A DNA stretch of 8,650 nucleotides from an uncultured Rhodospirillales bacterium (lineage in GTDB: Bacteria; Pseudomonadota; Alphaproteobacteria; Acetobacterales; Acetobacteraceae): assembly GCA_903844785.1 (NCBI GenBank), contig CAIMVB010000348.1, positions 1 to 8,650 of the forward strand. The letters are read 5' to 3'. Made by a program: the position numbers and the translations under genes. A model generated the notes under the pieces. It was not told the origin of the DNA. It made no database searches and saw nothing but the letters and a program-made list of their open reading frames with translations. This document shows positions 1 through 6,831 of the stretch, in pieces (positions within the stretch are counted from its first letter, which is position 1; each line of letters starts with the position of its first letter).

Positions 1-74
1 AAGGCTTCTTCCGCCTCGGCCTCAGTCAACCGCGCACCATCAGCAAGCCGCGCGAGGATGGGTTTCAGTGACAT
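1..74 (-). CDS. trpD: Anthranilate phosphoribosyltransferase, N-terminal fragment (runs off left edge)
   Basis: Only the first 24 codons are in the window, reading MSLKPILARLADGARLTEAE and onward. This matches the helical N-terminus typical of TrpD (a K-x-I-L-x-x-L start followed by an L-[ST]-x-x-E-A segment). TrpD transfers a phosphoribosyl group from PRPP to anthranilate, the second step of tryptophan synthesis, in the cytoplasm. The ATG at 72-74 lies four bases after the trpG stop codon on the same strand, the usual trpG-trpD order. No good Shine-Dalgarno sequence precedes it, so it is probably translated by coupling to trpG. The catalytic part lies outside the window; the call rests on the short N-terminus plus context. 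Confidence 0.85.
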   Translation of the reverse strand, partial: MSLKPILARLADGARLTEAEAEEA

Positions 75-78
75 GGAA

Positions 79-678
79 TCAGGCAGGTACGGCAGCGCCT
101 TGGGTTGCGCCGGCCAGTTTCAGGAAATTGCGCAAAATATCGTGCCCATGGGCGGAAGCGATGCTCTCCGGATGGAATTGCACGCCCCAGACCGGCAATT
201 CCCGGTGCGCGAGGCCCATGATCAGCCCATCTTCCGTCCAGGCGGTGGGGCGGAGGCAATCGGGCAGGGTCTCACGCTCCACAATGAGCGAATGGTAGCG
301 CGTGGCAGCGAAGGGGGAAGGCAGGCCAGCAAACACATCCGTGCCGCCATGATGCACATCCCAAACCTTGCCATGCACCGGCTCCGGCGCGCGTATCACG
401 CGCCCGCCGAAAGCCTGGCCAATGGCCTGATGGCCAAGGCAGACGCCCATAAGTGGCAGCTTTACCTCGGCGGCCAGCGATATCAGCGGCAGGCAAATAC
501 CGGCCTCATTGGGCGTACAAGGGCCGGGGGAAAGCACCACGGCTTCGGGCTTCATCGCCAGCACCCCTTGCGGGTCTATGGCATCGTTCCGCCTGACCTC
601 TACCCGCGCGCCCAGATCGCCCAGGAAGTGGAAGAGGTTGAAGGTGAAACTATCATAATTGTCGATCAGCAGGATCAT
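79..678 (-). CDS. trpG: Anthranilate synthase component II (glutamine amidotransferase)
   Basis: This 199-residue protein is a class I glutamine amidotransferase. It hydrolyses glutamine and supplies ammonia to TrpE for anthranilate formation from chorismate. Visible motifs are the N-terminal [13 protein letters not shown], the oxyanion-loop LSPGPCTP at 49-56, the nucleophile elbow GVCLGHQ with Cys80, and the C-terminal FHPES with His169 and Glu171, giving the complete Cys-His-Glu triad. Length is normal for a stand-alone TrpG. The closely related PabA is the main alternative, but trpD four bases downstream favours TrpG (which may serve both). The ATG at 676-678 is preceded by AAGGAT (complement of 686-691) at good spacing. 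No trpE is adjacent upstream; fliI diverges from it. Confidence 0.95.
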   Translation of the reverse strand: MILLIDNYDSFTFNLFHFLGDLGARVEVRRNDAIDPQGVLAMKPEAVVLSPGPCTPNEAGICLPLISLAAEVKLPLMGVCLGHQAIGQAFGGRVIRAPEPVHGKVWDVHHGGTDVFAGLPSPFAATRYHSLIVERETLPDCLRPTAWTEDGLIMGLAHRELPVWGVQFHPESIASAHGHDILRNFLKLAGATQGAAVPA

Positions 679-782
679 GGGGCTGATCCTTGGGCCGAAG
701 GAGGGGAAGAATCAAGCGGGCGGCGAATATGGCGAGGTTCAGCCTTTACCTAAAATCCGCCATTTCGTGATAAACGGAAACG
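679..782. promoter_or_regulatory. Divergent trpG/fliI intergenic region
   Basis: These 104 bp must carry the promoters for trpG (minus) and probably fliI (plus). Only the trpG ribosome binding site (AAGGA on the minus strand, 687-691) is clear. I see no Trp-rich leader peptide and no attenuator hairpin with a T tract. On the plus strand a TAAA at 751-754 and a GTGATAAA at 767-774 vaguely resemble a sigma-28 promoter, but the spacing is too short. No promoter box is assigned with confidence. Confidence 0.4.
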
Positions 783-2111
783 ATGCTGCCTGATTTCCAC
801 GCCACCGCCGCTGCCCTGGGCGCCTTACCGCGCGAGAAAATCCACGGGCATGTCAATGCCATTACCGGGCTCACCATCACGCTGGAAGGCTTCGGCCCGC
901 TGGCCGCCATTGGGGATCGCGTGGCGATCGCCCCGCCCTCCGGCGCGCCGGTGCTGGCCGAGATCGCCGGGTTTCGCGAAGGCAAGGCGCAGGCCATTGC
1001 GCTGGGGCCACTGACAGGGCTGACGGCGGGGATGCGCGCAACCCTGGCGCCGCGCCCGGCCTTGCCGGTTTCCAATGCCTGGCTCGGGCGCGTGCTGGAC
1101 CCGATGGGCAGGCCGCTGGATGGCGGGCCCATGCCGGTACCCGGTGCCATTCAGCGCCCAACCCATGCGCCCGCCCCCGCCGCCGGGCAGCGCGCGCGGC
1201 TTGGGTTGCGCTTGCCGCTTGGTGTCAGGGTGCTTGATCTGTTTACCCCGGTCAGGCGTGGGCAAAGGCTTGGGCTTTTCGCGGCTTCCGGCGTTGGCAA
1301 ATCAACGCTGATGGCCATGTTGGCGGGCGGGCTGGCGGCGGATGTGATTGTTTTTGCGCTGGTGGGTGAACGCGGGCGCGAATTGCGTGAATTCATCGAA
1401 GATGATCTGGGGCCTGAACGCCTTGCGCGCAGCGTTGTGGTCTGCGCCACATCAGATAGCGCCGCGCCACTCAGGCGCGAAGCCGCCTATGCCGCCATTA
1501 CGGTGGCCGAGCATTTCCGCGACCAAGGCCTGCAAGTGCTGCTGCTGATGGATAGCGTGACGCGCTTTGCGCTCGCCTTGCGCGAAATCGGCCTGGCGGT
1601 GGGCGAACCGCCCGCGACGCGCGGTTATCCGCCTTCCGTCTTCACGGAATTGCCACGGCTTCTGGAGCGCGCCGGGCCGGGGCCTGATAATGCGCCGGGT
1701 GCCATTACCGCGCTTTTCACCGTGCTTGTCGAAGGCGATGACCATGATGAACCCGTGGCCGATGCGGTACGCGGCATTCTGGATGGCCATGTGGTGCTGG
1801 ACCGCGCCATTGCGGAAGCGGGGCGGTATCCGCCGGTGGATGTATTGCGTTCAGTCTCCCGCAGCATGCCGGGCGTTTTGGAAGAACAGGAATGGGAATT
1901 GGTCGCGCAAGCCAAGCGCCTGCTTGCCACCTATGGCGAGATCAAGGATCTGGTGCGCCTTGGCGCCTATCGCGCCGGGCATGACCCGGAAGCGGATGCG
2001 GCGGTGCAACTGGCCCCGCGCATTGAAGCGGTGCTGCGCCAGCGTAAGGGCGAGATTTCACCCGTTGAGCAATCCTTCGCTGCCTTGGCTGAGGCGATAG
2101 ACGGGGCTTGA
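783..2111 (+). CDS. fliI: Flagellum-specific ATPase FliI
   Basis: This 442-residue protein is the cytoplasmic ATPase of the flagellar type III export apparatus, homologous to F1-ATPase beta subunits and T3SS ATPases. It has an N-terminal beta-barrel region (about 20-90), then a RecA-like domain with a Walker A P-loop AASGVGKST at 167-175, GERGRE at 195-200, and a Walker B LLLMDS at 253-258. The FliI/T3SS hallmark PPATRGYPPSVFTELPRLLE (277-296) and the ATP synthase alpha/beta signature PPVDVLRSVS (350-359) are intact. The C-terminal helical part is present and length is normal for the family. An injectisome ATPase (SctN) is the alternative; no secretion genes are nearby to decide, but the sequence style fits FliI. 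fliH and fliJ, its usual partners, are absent from the window. ATG 783 has only a weak purine-rich stretch (GGAAA) upstream. Confidence 0.93.
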   Translation: MLPDFHATAAALGALPREKIHGHVNAITGLTITLEGFGPLAAIGDRVAIAPPSGAPVLAEIAGFREGKAQAIALGPLTGLTAGMRATLAPRPALPVSNAWLGRVLDPMGRPLDGGPMPVPGAIQRPTHAPAPAAGQRARLGLRLPLGVRVLDLFTPVRRGQRLGLFAASGVGKSTLMAMLAGGLAADVIVFALVGERGRELREFIEDDLGPERLARSVVVCATSDSAAPLRREAAYAAITVAEHFRDQGLQVLLLMDSVTRFALALREIGLAVGEPPATRGYPPSVFTELPRLLERAGPGPDNAPGAITALFTVLVEGDDHDEPVADAVRGILDGHVVLDRAIAEAGRYPPVDVLRSVSRSMPGVLEEQEWELVAQAKRLLATYGEIKDLVRLGAYRAGHDPEADAAVQLAPRIEAVLRQRKGEISPVEQSFAALAEAIDGA

Positions 2112-2185
2112 GGCGCGACTTTTTGGTTTGGCTCGACCCGTTGTGCTGATTATGTCAGAAAGCGGGTAGTTTCGCGCGGGGGCGT

Positions 2186-2833
2186 TTGGTGGCTCGGGAA
2201 TCCTTGTATCGTCTGGAATTGGCCATCCGCCGAGTGCTGCCTGAAGGATTCAAAACGCTATGGCGGCTTGGACGCTTGGCCGTGCAGCCCATTCCGCCGC
2301 CGCCACCGCCTATTCCGCAGGCGCAGCTTGAAGGCTGCCAACTTCTCACCAATCGCATTGAAATGCTCCGCCGCTTGCCGCAGGGCGGTGTCATTGCCGA
2401 AATCGGCACGTTTCGCGGCGATTTTGCCCGCGCGATCTTGGACATTATGGCACCGGAAAAGCTGCATTTGGCTGATGTCACCTTCAGCCTGTGCCGCACC
2501 GATGTGCTGGCCGACCCGCGCGTTGAACAGCATGAAGGGCTTTCAGTGCCCTTCCTTGCGTCACGCGCTGATGCCAGTTTCGACATGATTTATGTGGATG
2601 CGGATCATGGCTATGACGCGGTGCGCGCTGATATCGCGGCCGCCGCGTCCAAGGTAAAGCCGGGCGGCTTTCTGGTCTTCAATGATTTCGCGCATATCAT
2701 TCGCCGCGGCTTTGGCGTGCTTGGTGTGCATCAGGCGGTATGCGAATTCGCGGCCCAAAGCGGCTGGCCCGTCGCGTTTTTCTGCCTGGAAGGGGAAGCG
2801 CTTTACGATATCGCGCTGCGCCGGCCCGAATAG
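2186..2833 (+). CDS. Class I SAM-dependent methyltransferase, substrate unknown
   Basis: The product is about 215 residues with a Rossmann-type methyltransferase domain from about residue 65 onward. The SAM-binding motif I is seen as VIAEIGTFRGDFA (69-81, E-x-G-x-x-x-G form). An acidic-histidine motif IYVDADHGYDAVRADI (135-150) and KPGGFLVFNDF (158-168) follow; together these resemble the Methyltransf_24 group. The N-terminus is a basic, amphipathic stretch followed by a proline run (residues 36-43 include six consecutive Pro). No signal peptide or membrane helix is evident, so it is probably cytoplasmic. TTG 2186 gives the longest frame, but GTG 2189 sits 6 bases after a GGGGG run (2178-2182), a better ribosome-site spacing, so the true start is probably 2189. 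It follows fliI by 74 bp; a functional link is unproven. The natural acceptor (small molecule, sugar or protein) cannot be read from sequence. Confidence 0.8.
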   Translation: MVARESLYRLELAIRRVLPEGFKTLWRLGRLAVQPIPPPPPPIPQAQLEGCQLLTNRIEMLRRLPQGGVIAEIGTFRGDFARAILDIMAPEKLHLADVTFSLCRTDVLADPRVEQHEGLSVPFLASRADASFDMIYVDADHGYDAVRADIAAAASKVKPGGFLVFNDFAHIIRRGFGVLGVHQAVCEFAAQSGWPVAFFCLEGEALYDIALRRPE

Positions 2834-2842
2834 CTTTGACGC

Positions 2843-3862
2843 CTATTTCTCGCAGCGAATGAAAACCGTGCTGGGGTGGGCGCGTTCACCAACTTCAGCC
2901 GCGCTCAATTCCTTGGGTGCGCTTTCGCGGAGTGTGGGTTCCACCCCGGCACGGCGGAGAAAACCCAAAGCTTCCGTGCCCTTCACGGCGAAATTCACAT
3001 TCTGCGGAATATCGCCGGTGCGTTGCGCGATGCGCTGCGCGTTCAGCTTGGAGACAATCACGCCCATCACGTTCCCCTGACGGTCCAGCAAAGGCCCGCC
3101 GGAATTGCCCTGCTGCACTGGCGCGCTGATCTGGAAATGCTGTTCATTATTGGCAAGCCCCGCCAAAGCGCTGACCTCACCGGTGGTGAGCGTTGGCCCG
3201 GCGGCGAGCAAGCCTGCCAGCGGAAAGCCATAAGTCACAACACTTTCCCCGCGCCGCACCGGATTGCTGCGAAAGGCCAGCACTGGGCCTGGATTATTCG
3301 GCACGGCGAGTAGTGCCAGATCACGCTGCACATCAACCCGCGCGGGCATGGTGGCGGGCAGGGTGCGGCCATCGGCGGTGCGGATCGTGATGGCGTTGCA
3401 GCCATCAATCACGTGATGGTTGGTCAGCACCCTATCCCGCGCCACGACAAAGCCTGTGCCGGTGGAAGCGCGCCCGCCGCGGGCCTGTGGCGTCGGCGCG
3501 CCGGGTGACGGGGCAGGGGCAGCGGCCTCGGGCGGGCGGCCCAGCGGGGCTTGCATGGCCACCACCTTCTCTGCGCAGATATCCTGGCCGCGATTGATGA
3601 CCTCCCGCCCATCGCTCAGCACCATGCGGAAATCAAAGCGGCAACCGGCATTCTCGGCCGGGCGCAAATTGAACCCCGACCCAGGCGCGAGTGGTCCACG
3701 TGAGAGTAAATTGGCACCCCAATCGGCCCGGCCTGTACGCACGGCAAATAGTGAATGGGCTGATTGCTCGGTCTGATTCAGCACGCGGAAGGGCTCGCTC
3801 TGCGGCAGGGCAGGGGCGGGGGCCAGGGTCAGGGCCAGAACGGCAAGGAGGAGCGGGCGCAT
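2843..3862 (-). CDS. Secreted trypsin-like serine protease (S1 fold, HtrA-like core without PDZ)
   Basis: The 339-residue product begins with a Sec signal peptide (MRPLLLAVLALTLAPAPALP, cleavage about residue 20-22). Residues 24-100 form a small domain with WGANLL, an LxPGSGFNL turn, and two cysteines (Cys74 in GCRFDFR, Cys96 in DIC) that could form a disulfide. A Pro/Ala-rich linker (about 108-130) leads to a chymotrypsin-fold protease with the full triad: His150 in TNHHVI, Asp181 in RDLALL and Ser254 in GNSGGPL. There is no PDZ domain, unlike DegP/DegS. It is expected in the periplasm or outside the cell; substrate unknown. The N-terminal domain resembles, from memory, small secreted domains common in Acetobacteraceae; this is unverified. 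The gene converges on the methyltransferase (9-bp gap) and diverges from copA, sharing a 78-bp region holding the CueR operator. The ATG at 3862 is chosen because it gives a clean signal peptide; its ribosome site is weak. Confidence 0.87.
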   Translation of the reverse strand: MRPLLLAVLALTLAPAPALPQSEPFRVLNQTEQSAHSLFAVRTGRADWGANLLSRGPLAPGSGFNLRPAENAGCRFDFRMVLSDGREVINRGQDICAEKVVAMQAPLGRPPEAAAPAPSPGAPTPQARGGRASTGTGFVVARDRVLTNHHVIDGCNAITIRTADGRTLPATMPARVDVQRDLALLAVPNNPGPVLAFRSNPVRRGESVVTYGFPLAGLLAAGPTLTTGEVSALAGLANNEQHFQISAPVQQGNSGGPLLDRQGNVMGVIVSKLNAQRIAQRTGDIPQNVNFAVKGTEALGFLRRAGVEPTLRESAPKELSAAEVGERAHPSTVFIRCEK

Positions 3863-3911
3863 GAGAGGCTTCTATCTCGGCATGCATAACGGCTTCGTCA
3901 ATCAGCCAGGG

Positions 3912-3935
3912 CTTGACCTTCCCATTATGGGAGGC
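3912..3935 (+). promoter_or_regulatory. CueR-type (MerR family) operator/promoter of the copper operon
   Basis: A -35 hexamer TTGACC (3913-3918) is followed by the near-palindrome CCTTCCCATTATGGGAGG (3917-3934), with arms TCCCA and TGGGA around a TTA centre. This has the layout of copper-responsive MerR-family operators, where the dyad sits in an overlong 19-20 bp spacer; the TTGACCTTCC left half matches what I recall of the E. coli copA promoter. A 19-bp spacer would put the -10 at 3938-3943 (CACATG), a poor hexamer that covers the predicted copA start codon. The cueR gene in the same operon supports this as its target. The right arm GGGAGG also looks like a Shine-Dalgarno sequence for ATG 3941. 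Confidence 0.8.
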
Positions 3936-3940
3936 GCCAC

Positions 3941-6328
3941 ATGAACCCCACTATGCCAGATGTCACCGCCAACCTGCTGCGCCTATCGCTTCCTATTGAA
4001 GGTATGACCTGCGCCGCCTGCGCCGGGCGGGTGGAACGCGCGTTACGCAAGGTGCCGGGCGTGGAGGAGGTTCAGGTGAACCCCGCCACGGATCGCGCGG
4101 AGGTGCTGGGCAGCGCTGGTGTGACCGCGCTGAAACAGGCGGTTGAGGGCGCCGGTTATGGCGTGGCGGAAGCACGGTTTGATCTGATGATCGGCGGGAT
4201 GACCTGCGCCACCTGCGCGGCGCGGGTTGAAAAGGCGCTGAGGGCCGTGCCGGGGGTGCTGAAAGCCAGTGTCAATGCCGCATCCGAAAAAGCGCATGTG
4301 CTGGCCATTGGTGGCGTCACGGAAGCCGCTTTGCGCCAGGCCGTGGAAGCGGCCGGCTATGAATTGCGCGGCAGCACCGCCGATGCCGGGGAAGAAGCCG
4401 CCGCGCGCGCCTTGGCCGCCGAACGGCGCGATGTGGTGCTGGCTGGGATTTTCTCGGCCCCCTTTCTGATTGGCATGATCGGGATGGGTTTCGGGCAGGA
4501 TTGGATGCCAAGTGGCTGGGCGCAATTCGGCTTGGCGAGCTTCGTTGAATTCTGGCTAGGTGCGCGGTTCTGGCGCGCGGGCTTCAAGGCTTTGCGTGCG
4601 GGTGCGGCCAATATGGATGTGCTGGTCGCCCTTGGCACCGGCGCGGCCTGGGCGCTTTCCACCTGGTTATTGCTGACCGCGCCCGCGCATCACGGCACAC
4701 CGCATCTTTACTTCGAAGCGGCGGCAGTGGTGATTTTCTTTGTGCTGCTCGGCAAATATCTGGAAGCGCGTGCCAAGCGCGCCACGGGCGCGGCGATCCG
4801 CGCCTTGCTTGACCTCAGCCCACGTCAGGCGCGGCGTCTGGAAGATGGCGCGGAATGCGAAGTGCCCGCCGCGCTGCTGGCGGTGGGCGATCTGGTGGTG
4901 GTGCGCCCTGGTGAGCGTATTCCCGTGGATGGGCTGGTGCGGCAGGGCCGGTCCGGCGTGGATGAAAGCGCGCTGACAGGCGAAAGCCGCGCTGTGGAGA
5001 AGGAAGAAGCGGCGCGTGTTTCCACCGGCACCATGGCGCTGGATGGGCGCCTGGTGATTGAAGCCCGCGCGGTGGGCGGCGATACCACACTCGCGCGTGT
5101 GGCGCAGTTGGTCGCGGCAGCGCAGGCGTCTCGTGCGCCAGTTCAGAAGCTGGTGGACCGGGTGAGTGCGGTTTTCGTGCCGGTGGTGCTGGGGCTGGCG
5201 CTGGCGACGCTGTTGGGTTGGTTGCTGGTGGGTGTGGGTTTTGAAGCCGCGTTGATCCATGCCGTTTCCGTGCTGGTGATTGCCTGCCCGTGTGCGCTTG
5301 GCCTTGCCACACCAGCCGCGATCATGGCCGGCACGGGGGCGGCGGCGCGTGCGGGCATATTGCTGCGCGATGCGGAGGCGATTGAGCGCGCCGGGCGCAT
5401 CACCTTGGTCGCGTTTGATAAGACCGGCACGCTGACGGAAGGCCGGCCGCGTCTGGCCGCGTTGCATCCTGCGCCGGGCATGTCGCGGGGGGACGCTCTG
5501 GCGATTGCCGCCGCTTTGCAAGCGGGCAGCGAACATCCTTTGGCGCGCGCGGTGTTGGTTGAAGCGGGAAGCACACCGCCTGCTGAGGATTTTCGAGCCC
5601 TCCCTGGCCGAGGTGTTGAAGGCCTTGTGGCCGGGCGGCGTTATGCCCTTGGTTCTTCCAGGCTGTTGCAGGAAGCAGGTGCGGCGCGCGGCGCCTTGGC
5701 CGATGCGGCGGCAGTGGGTGAGGCCGCAGGGCAAAGCCTTTCCTGGCTGATGGAAGGTAGCGCAGCCCGCGCGCTTTTCCTGTTTGAAGATGCGCCGCGC
5801 GCGGGCGCGGGGGCGGCAGTTGCTGGGCTGGCTGCGCTTGGCGTGAAGCCTGCCATGATCAGTGGGGATGCCCGCGCCGCAGCCCTTGCAGTCGCGGCCC
5901 CGCTTGGCATTACCGATGTTGCTGCCGAGGTTTTGCCCGATGGCAAGGCTGCGCGCATTAGCGCCTGGCAGCAGGCGGGTGAGGTTGTGGCGATGGTGGG
6001 TGACGGCGTGAATGATGCACCAGCGCTTGCCAAGGCTGATCTTGGCATTGCCATGGGCACGGGCACGGATGTGGCCATTCAATCCGCGGGTGTGACGCTA
6101 CTACGCGGTGATCCCGCGCTGGTGCCGGCGACGCTCGAGATCACGCGGCTCACCTTGCGCAAGATCCGGCAGAATTTGTTCTGGGCCTTTGGCTATAATC
6201 TGCTTGGCGTGCCGCTTGCCGCGCTTGGCTTGCTGTCGCCGCCGATTGCCGGCGCGGCGATGGCGGCTTCAAGTGTCAGTGTGCTCACCAATGCGTTACT
6301 GCTCTCGCGCTGGAGGCCCAGGTCATGA
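3941..6328 (+). CDS. copA: Cu(I)-exporting P1B-1-type ATPase CopA
   Basis: This 795-residue membrane pump exports Cu(I) (and likely Ag(I)) from cytoplasm to periplasm using ATP. Two N-terminal HMA metal-binding domains carry GMTCAAC (21-27) and GMTCATC (86-92). The transmembrane region contains the CPC metal site (449-451) in VIACPCALGLATP, with a Tyr-Asn pair (752-753) and an M-x-x-S-S motif (774-778) in the last two helices; this set defines the Cu(I) subgroup P1B-1. The catalytic domains have TGES (346-349), the phosphorylated Asp493 in DKTGTLTEG, SEHPLARA (530-537) and GDGVND (687-692), all intact. A periplasmic loop has HHGTPH (250-255). Length is typical. ATG 3941 has GGGAGG six bases upstream, but that sequence is part of the CueR operator and the ATG overlaps the inferred -10 box; ATG 3953 (residue 5) is a possible true start. 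Its last four bases overlap the start of cueR. Confidence 0.96.
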   Translation: MNPTMPDVTANLLRLSLPIEGMTCAACAGRVERALRKVPGVEEVQVNPATDRAEVLGSAGVTALKQAVEGAGYGVAEARFDLMIGGMTCATCAARVEKALRAVPGVLKASVNAASEKAHVLAIGGVTEAALRQAVEAAGYELRGSTADAGEEAAARALAAERRDVVLAGIFSAPFLIGMIGMGFGQDWMPSGWAQFGLASFVEFWLGARFWRAGFKALRAGAANMDVLVALGTGAAWALSTWLLLTAPAHHGTPHLYFEAAAVVIFFVLLGKYLEARAKRATGAAIRALLDLSPRQARRLEDGAECEVPAALLAVGDLVVVRPGERIPVDGLVRQGRSGVDESALTGESRAVEKEEAARVSTGTMALDGRLVIEARAVGGDTTLARVAQLVAAAQASRAPVQKLVDRVSAVFVPVVLGLALATLLGWLLVGVGFEAALIHAVSVLVIACPCALGLATPAAIMAGTGAAARAGILLRDAEAIERAGRITLVAFDKTGTLTEGRPRLAALHPAPGMSRGDALAIAAALQAGSEHPLARAVLVEAGSTPPAEDFRALPGRGVEGLVAGRRYALGSSRLLQEAGAARGALADAAAVGEAAGQSLSWLMEGSAARALFLFEDAPRAGAGAAVAGLAALGVKPAMISGDARAAALAVAAPLGITDVAAEVLPDGKAARISAWQQAGEVVAMVGDGVNDAPALAKADLGIAMGTGTDVAIQSAGVTLLRGDPALVPATLEITRLTLRKIRQNLFWAFGYNLLGVPLAALGLLSPPIAGAAMAASSVSVLTNALLLSRWRPRS

Positions 6329-6825
6329 ATATTGGGGAAGCCGCCCGCGCATCAGGCATCTCGGCCAAGATGATCCGGCATTATGAGGCGATTGGCTTGA
6401 TTGCAGCTGGGCGCGGCGCCAATCACTATCGTGTGTATTCACAGGCCGATGTCGCGGAACTGCGCTTCATTCGCCATGCGCGTGATCTTGGCTTTCCGCT
6501 ACAGGATGTGAAGCGCTTGCTGGATTTGTGGCGCAATCGCGCGCGGGCGAGTGCGGAGGTGAAGCGGCTTGCGCTGGATCATGTCGCAGCGCTTGAAGCC
6601 AAGGCCAAATCGCTCAGCGCCATGGCGGAAAGCCTGCGCCATTTGGCCGATCATTGCCATGGCGATGCGCGGCCTGAGTGTCCGATTTTGGAAGAATTGG
6701 CTGGAGCATTTTCAAGCCAAGTGGCATCACTTGGCGACTCGGAAAATGCGACCAAACAAGCATTTTCAAGCCAAGCGGTTCCGCTTGGCGGCTCGGAAAA
6801 TGCGACCAAAAAACAGGAAAGGTAG
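6325..6825 (+). CDS. cueR: MerR-family Cu(I)-responsive regulator CueR with an unusual repeat-derived C-terminal tail
   Basis: The protein opens with a MerR winged-helix DNA-binding domain (MNIGEAARASGISAKMIRHY, then YRVYS at 35-39 and LRFIRHARDLGF), followed by a dimerisation helix (about 75-110). The metal-binding loop has Cys111 and Cys119 separated by seven residues (CHGDARPEC), the spacing of the two Cu(I) ligands in E. coli CueR (Cys112/Cys120), and a Ser at 76 where CueR has its +1-metal signature serine. The conserved fold ends around ILEELAG (121-127). Residues 128-163 are two copies of an 18-residue repeat beginning AFSSQ and containing SENATK, encoded by a tandem palindromic DNA repeat, so the 166-residue protein is roughly 30 residues longer than E. 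coli CueR. ATG 6325 overlaps the copA stop (ATGA) and has GGAGG (6312-6316) at good spacing. It should activate the operator upstream of copA, and hence its own operon. Confidence 0.93.
   Translation: MNIGEAARASGISAKMIRHYEAIGLIAAGRGANHYRVYSQADVAELRFIRHARDLGFPLQDVKRLLDLWRNRARASAEVKRLALDHVAALEAKAKSLSAMAESLRHLADHCHGDARPECPILEELAGAFSSQVASLGDSENATKQAFSSQAVPLGGSENATKKQER
6706..6759 (+). repeat. Palindromic repeat unit 1, inside the cueR 3' end
   Basis: A 54-bp unit made of two nested inverted repeats. Outer arms are GCATTTTC (6706-6713) and GAAAATGC (6742-6749). Inner arms are GCCAAGTG (6716-6723) and CACTTGGC (6728-6735) with a GCAT loop. The left side has two unpaired bases (AA) and the right side six (GACTCG), giving an asymmetric internal loop; the unit closes with a GACCAAACAA tail. 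It is tandemly duplicated directly downstream and is in frame with cueR (codons 128-145). No other copy is in the window. The layout recalls the dispersed GCATTTTC...GAAAATGC palindromes of other alphaproteobacterial genomes; this relation is recalled, not checked. Confidence 0.9.
6760..6813 (+). repeat. Palindromic repeat unit 2, tandem copy in the cueR 3' end
   Basis: The second copy matches unit 1 at 47 of 54 positions. Outer arms (6760-6767 and 6796-6803) are identical to unit 1. Inner arms are GCCAAGCG (6770-6777) and CGCTTGGC (6782-6789). The T-A pair of unit 1 (6722/6729) is a C-G pair here (6776/6783), so pairing is kept despite two substitutions; most other differences fall in the loop. 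It encodes codons 146-163 of cueR and ends nine bases before the cueR stop codon, close to the copZ ribosome binding site. Confidence 0.9.
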
Positions 6826-6831
6826 GTTGCC

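Noticed and set aside
58..753. A 231-codon plus-strand frame opposite trpG
   Set aside because: It is the complement of a clear trpG gene, shows no known domain, and runs into the intergenic region only by lack of stops.
751..774. Possible sigma-28 flagellar promoter before fliI (TAAA ... GTGATAAA)
   Set aside because: The spacing between the two parts is about 11 bases instead of about 15 and the -10 part matches only 5 of 8 positions; not convincing.
2128..2153. Possible -35/-10 pair (TTGGCT, GATTAT) before the methyltransferase
   Set aside because: Spacing is only 14 bases and both boxes match 4 of 6 positions, which is expected by chance.
4667..6082. A 471-codon open frame on the minus strand opposite copA
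   Set aside because: copA is unmistakable in the plus strand with all motifs; the antisense frame is rich in Arg/His/Gln, as expected from the complement of GC-rich coding sequence, and has no recognisable domain.
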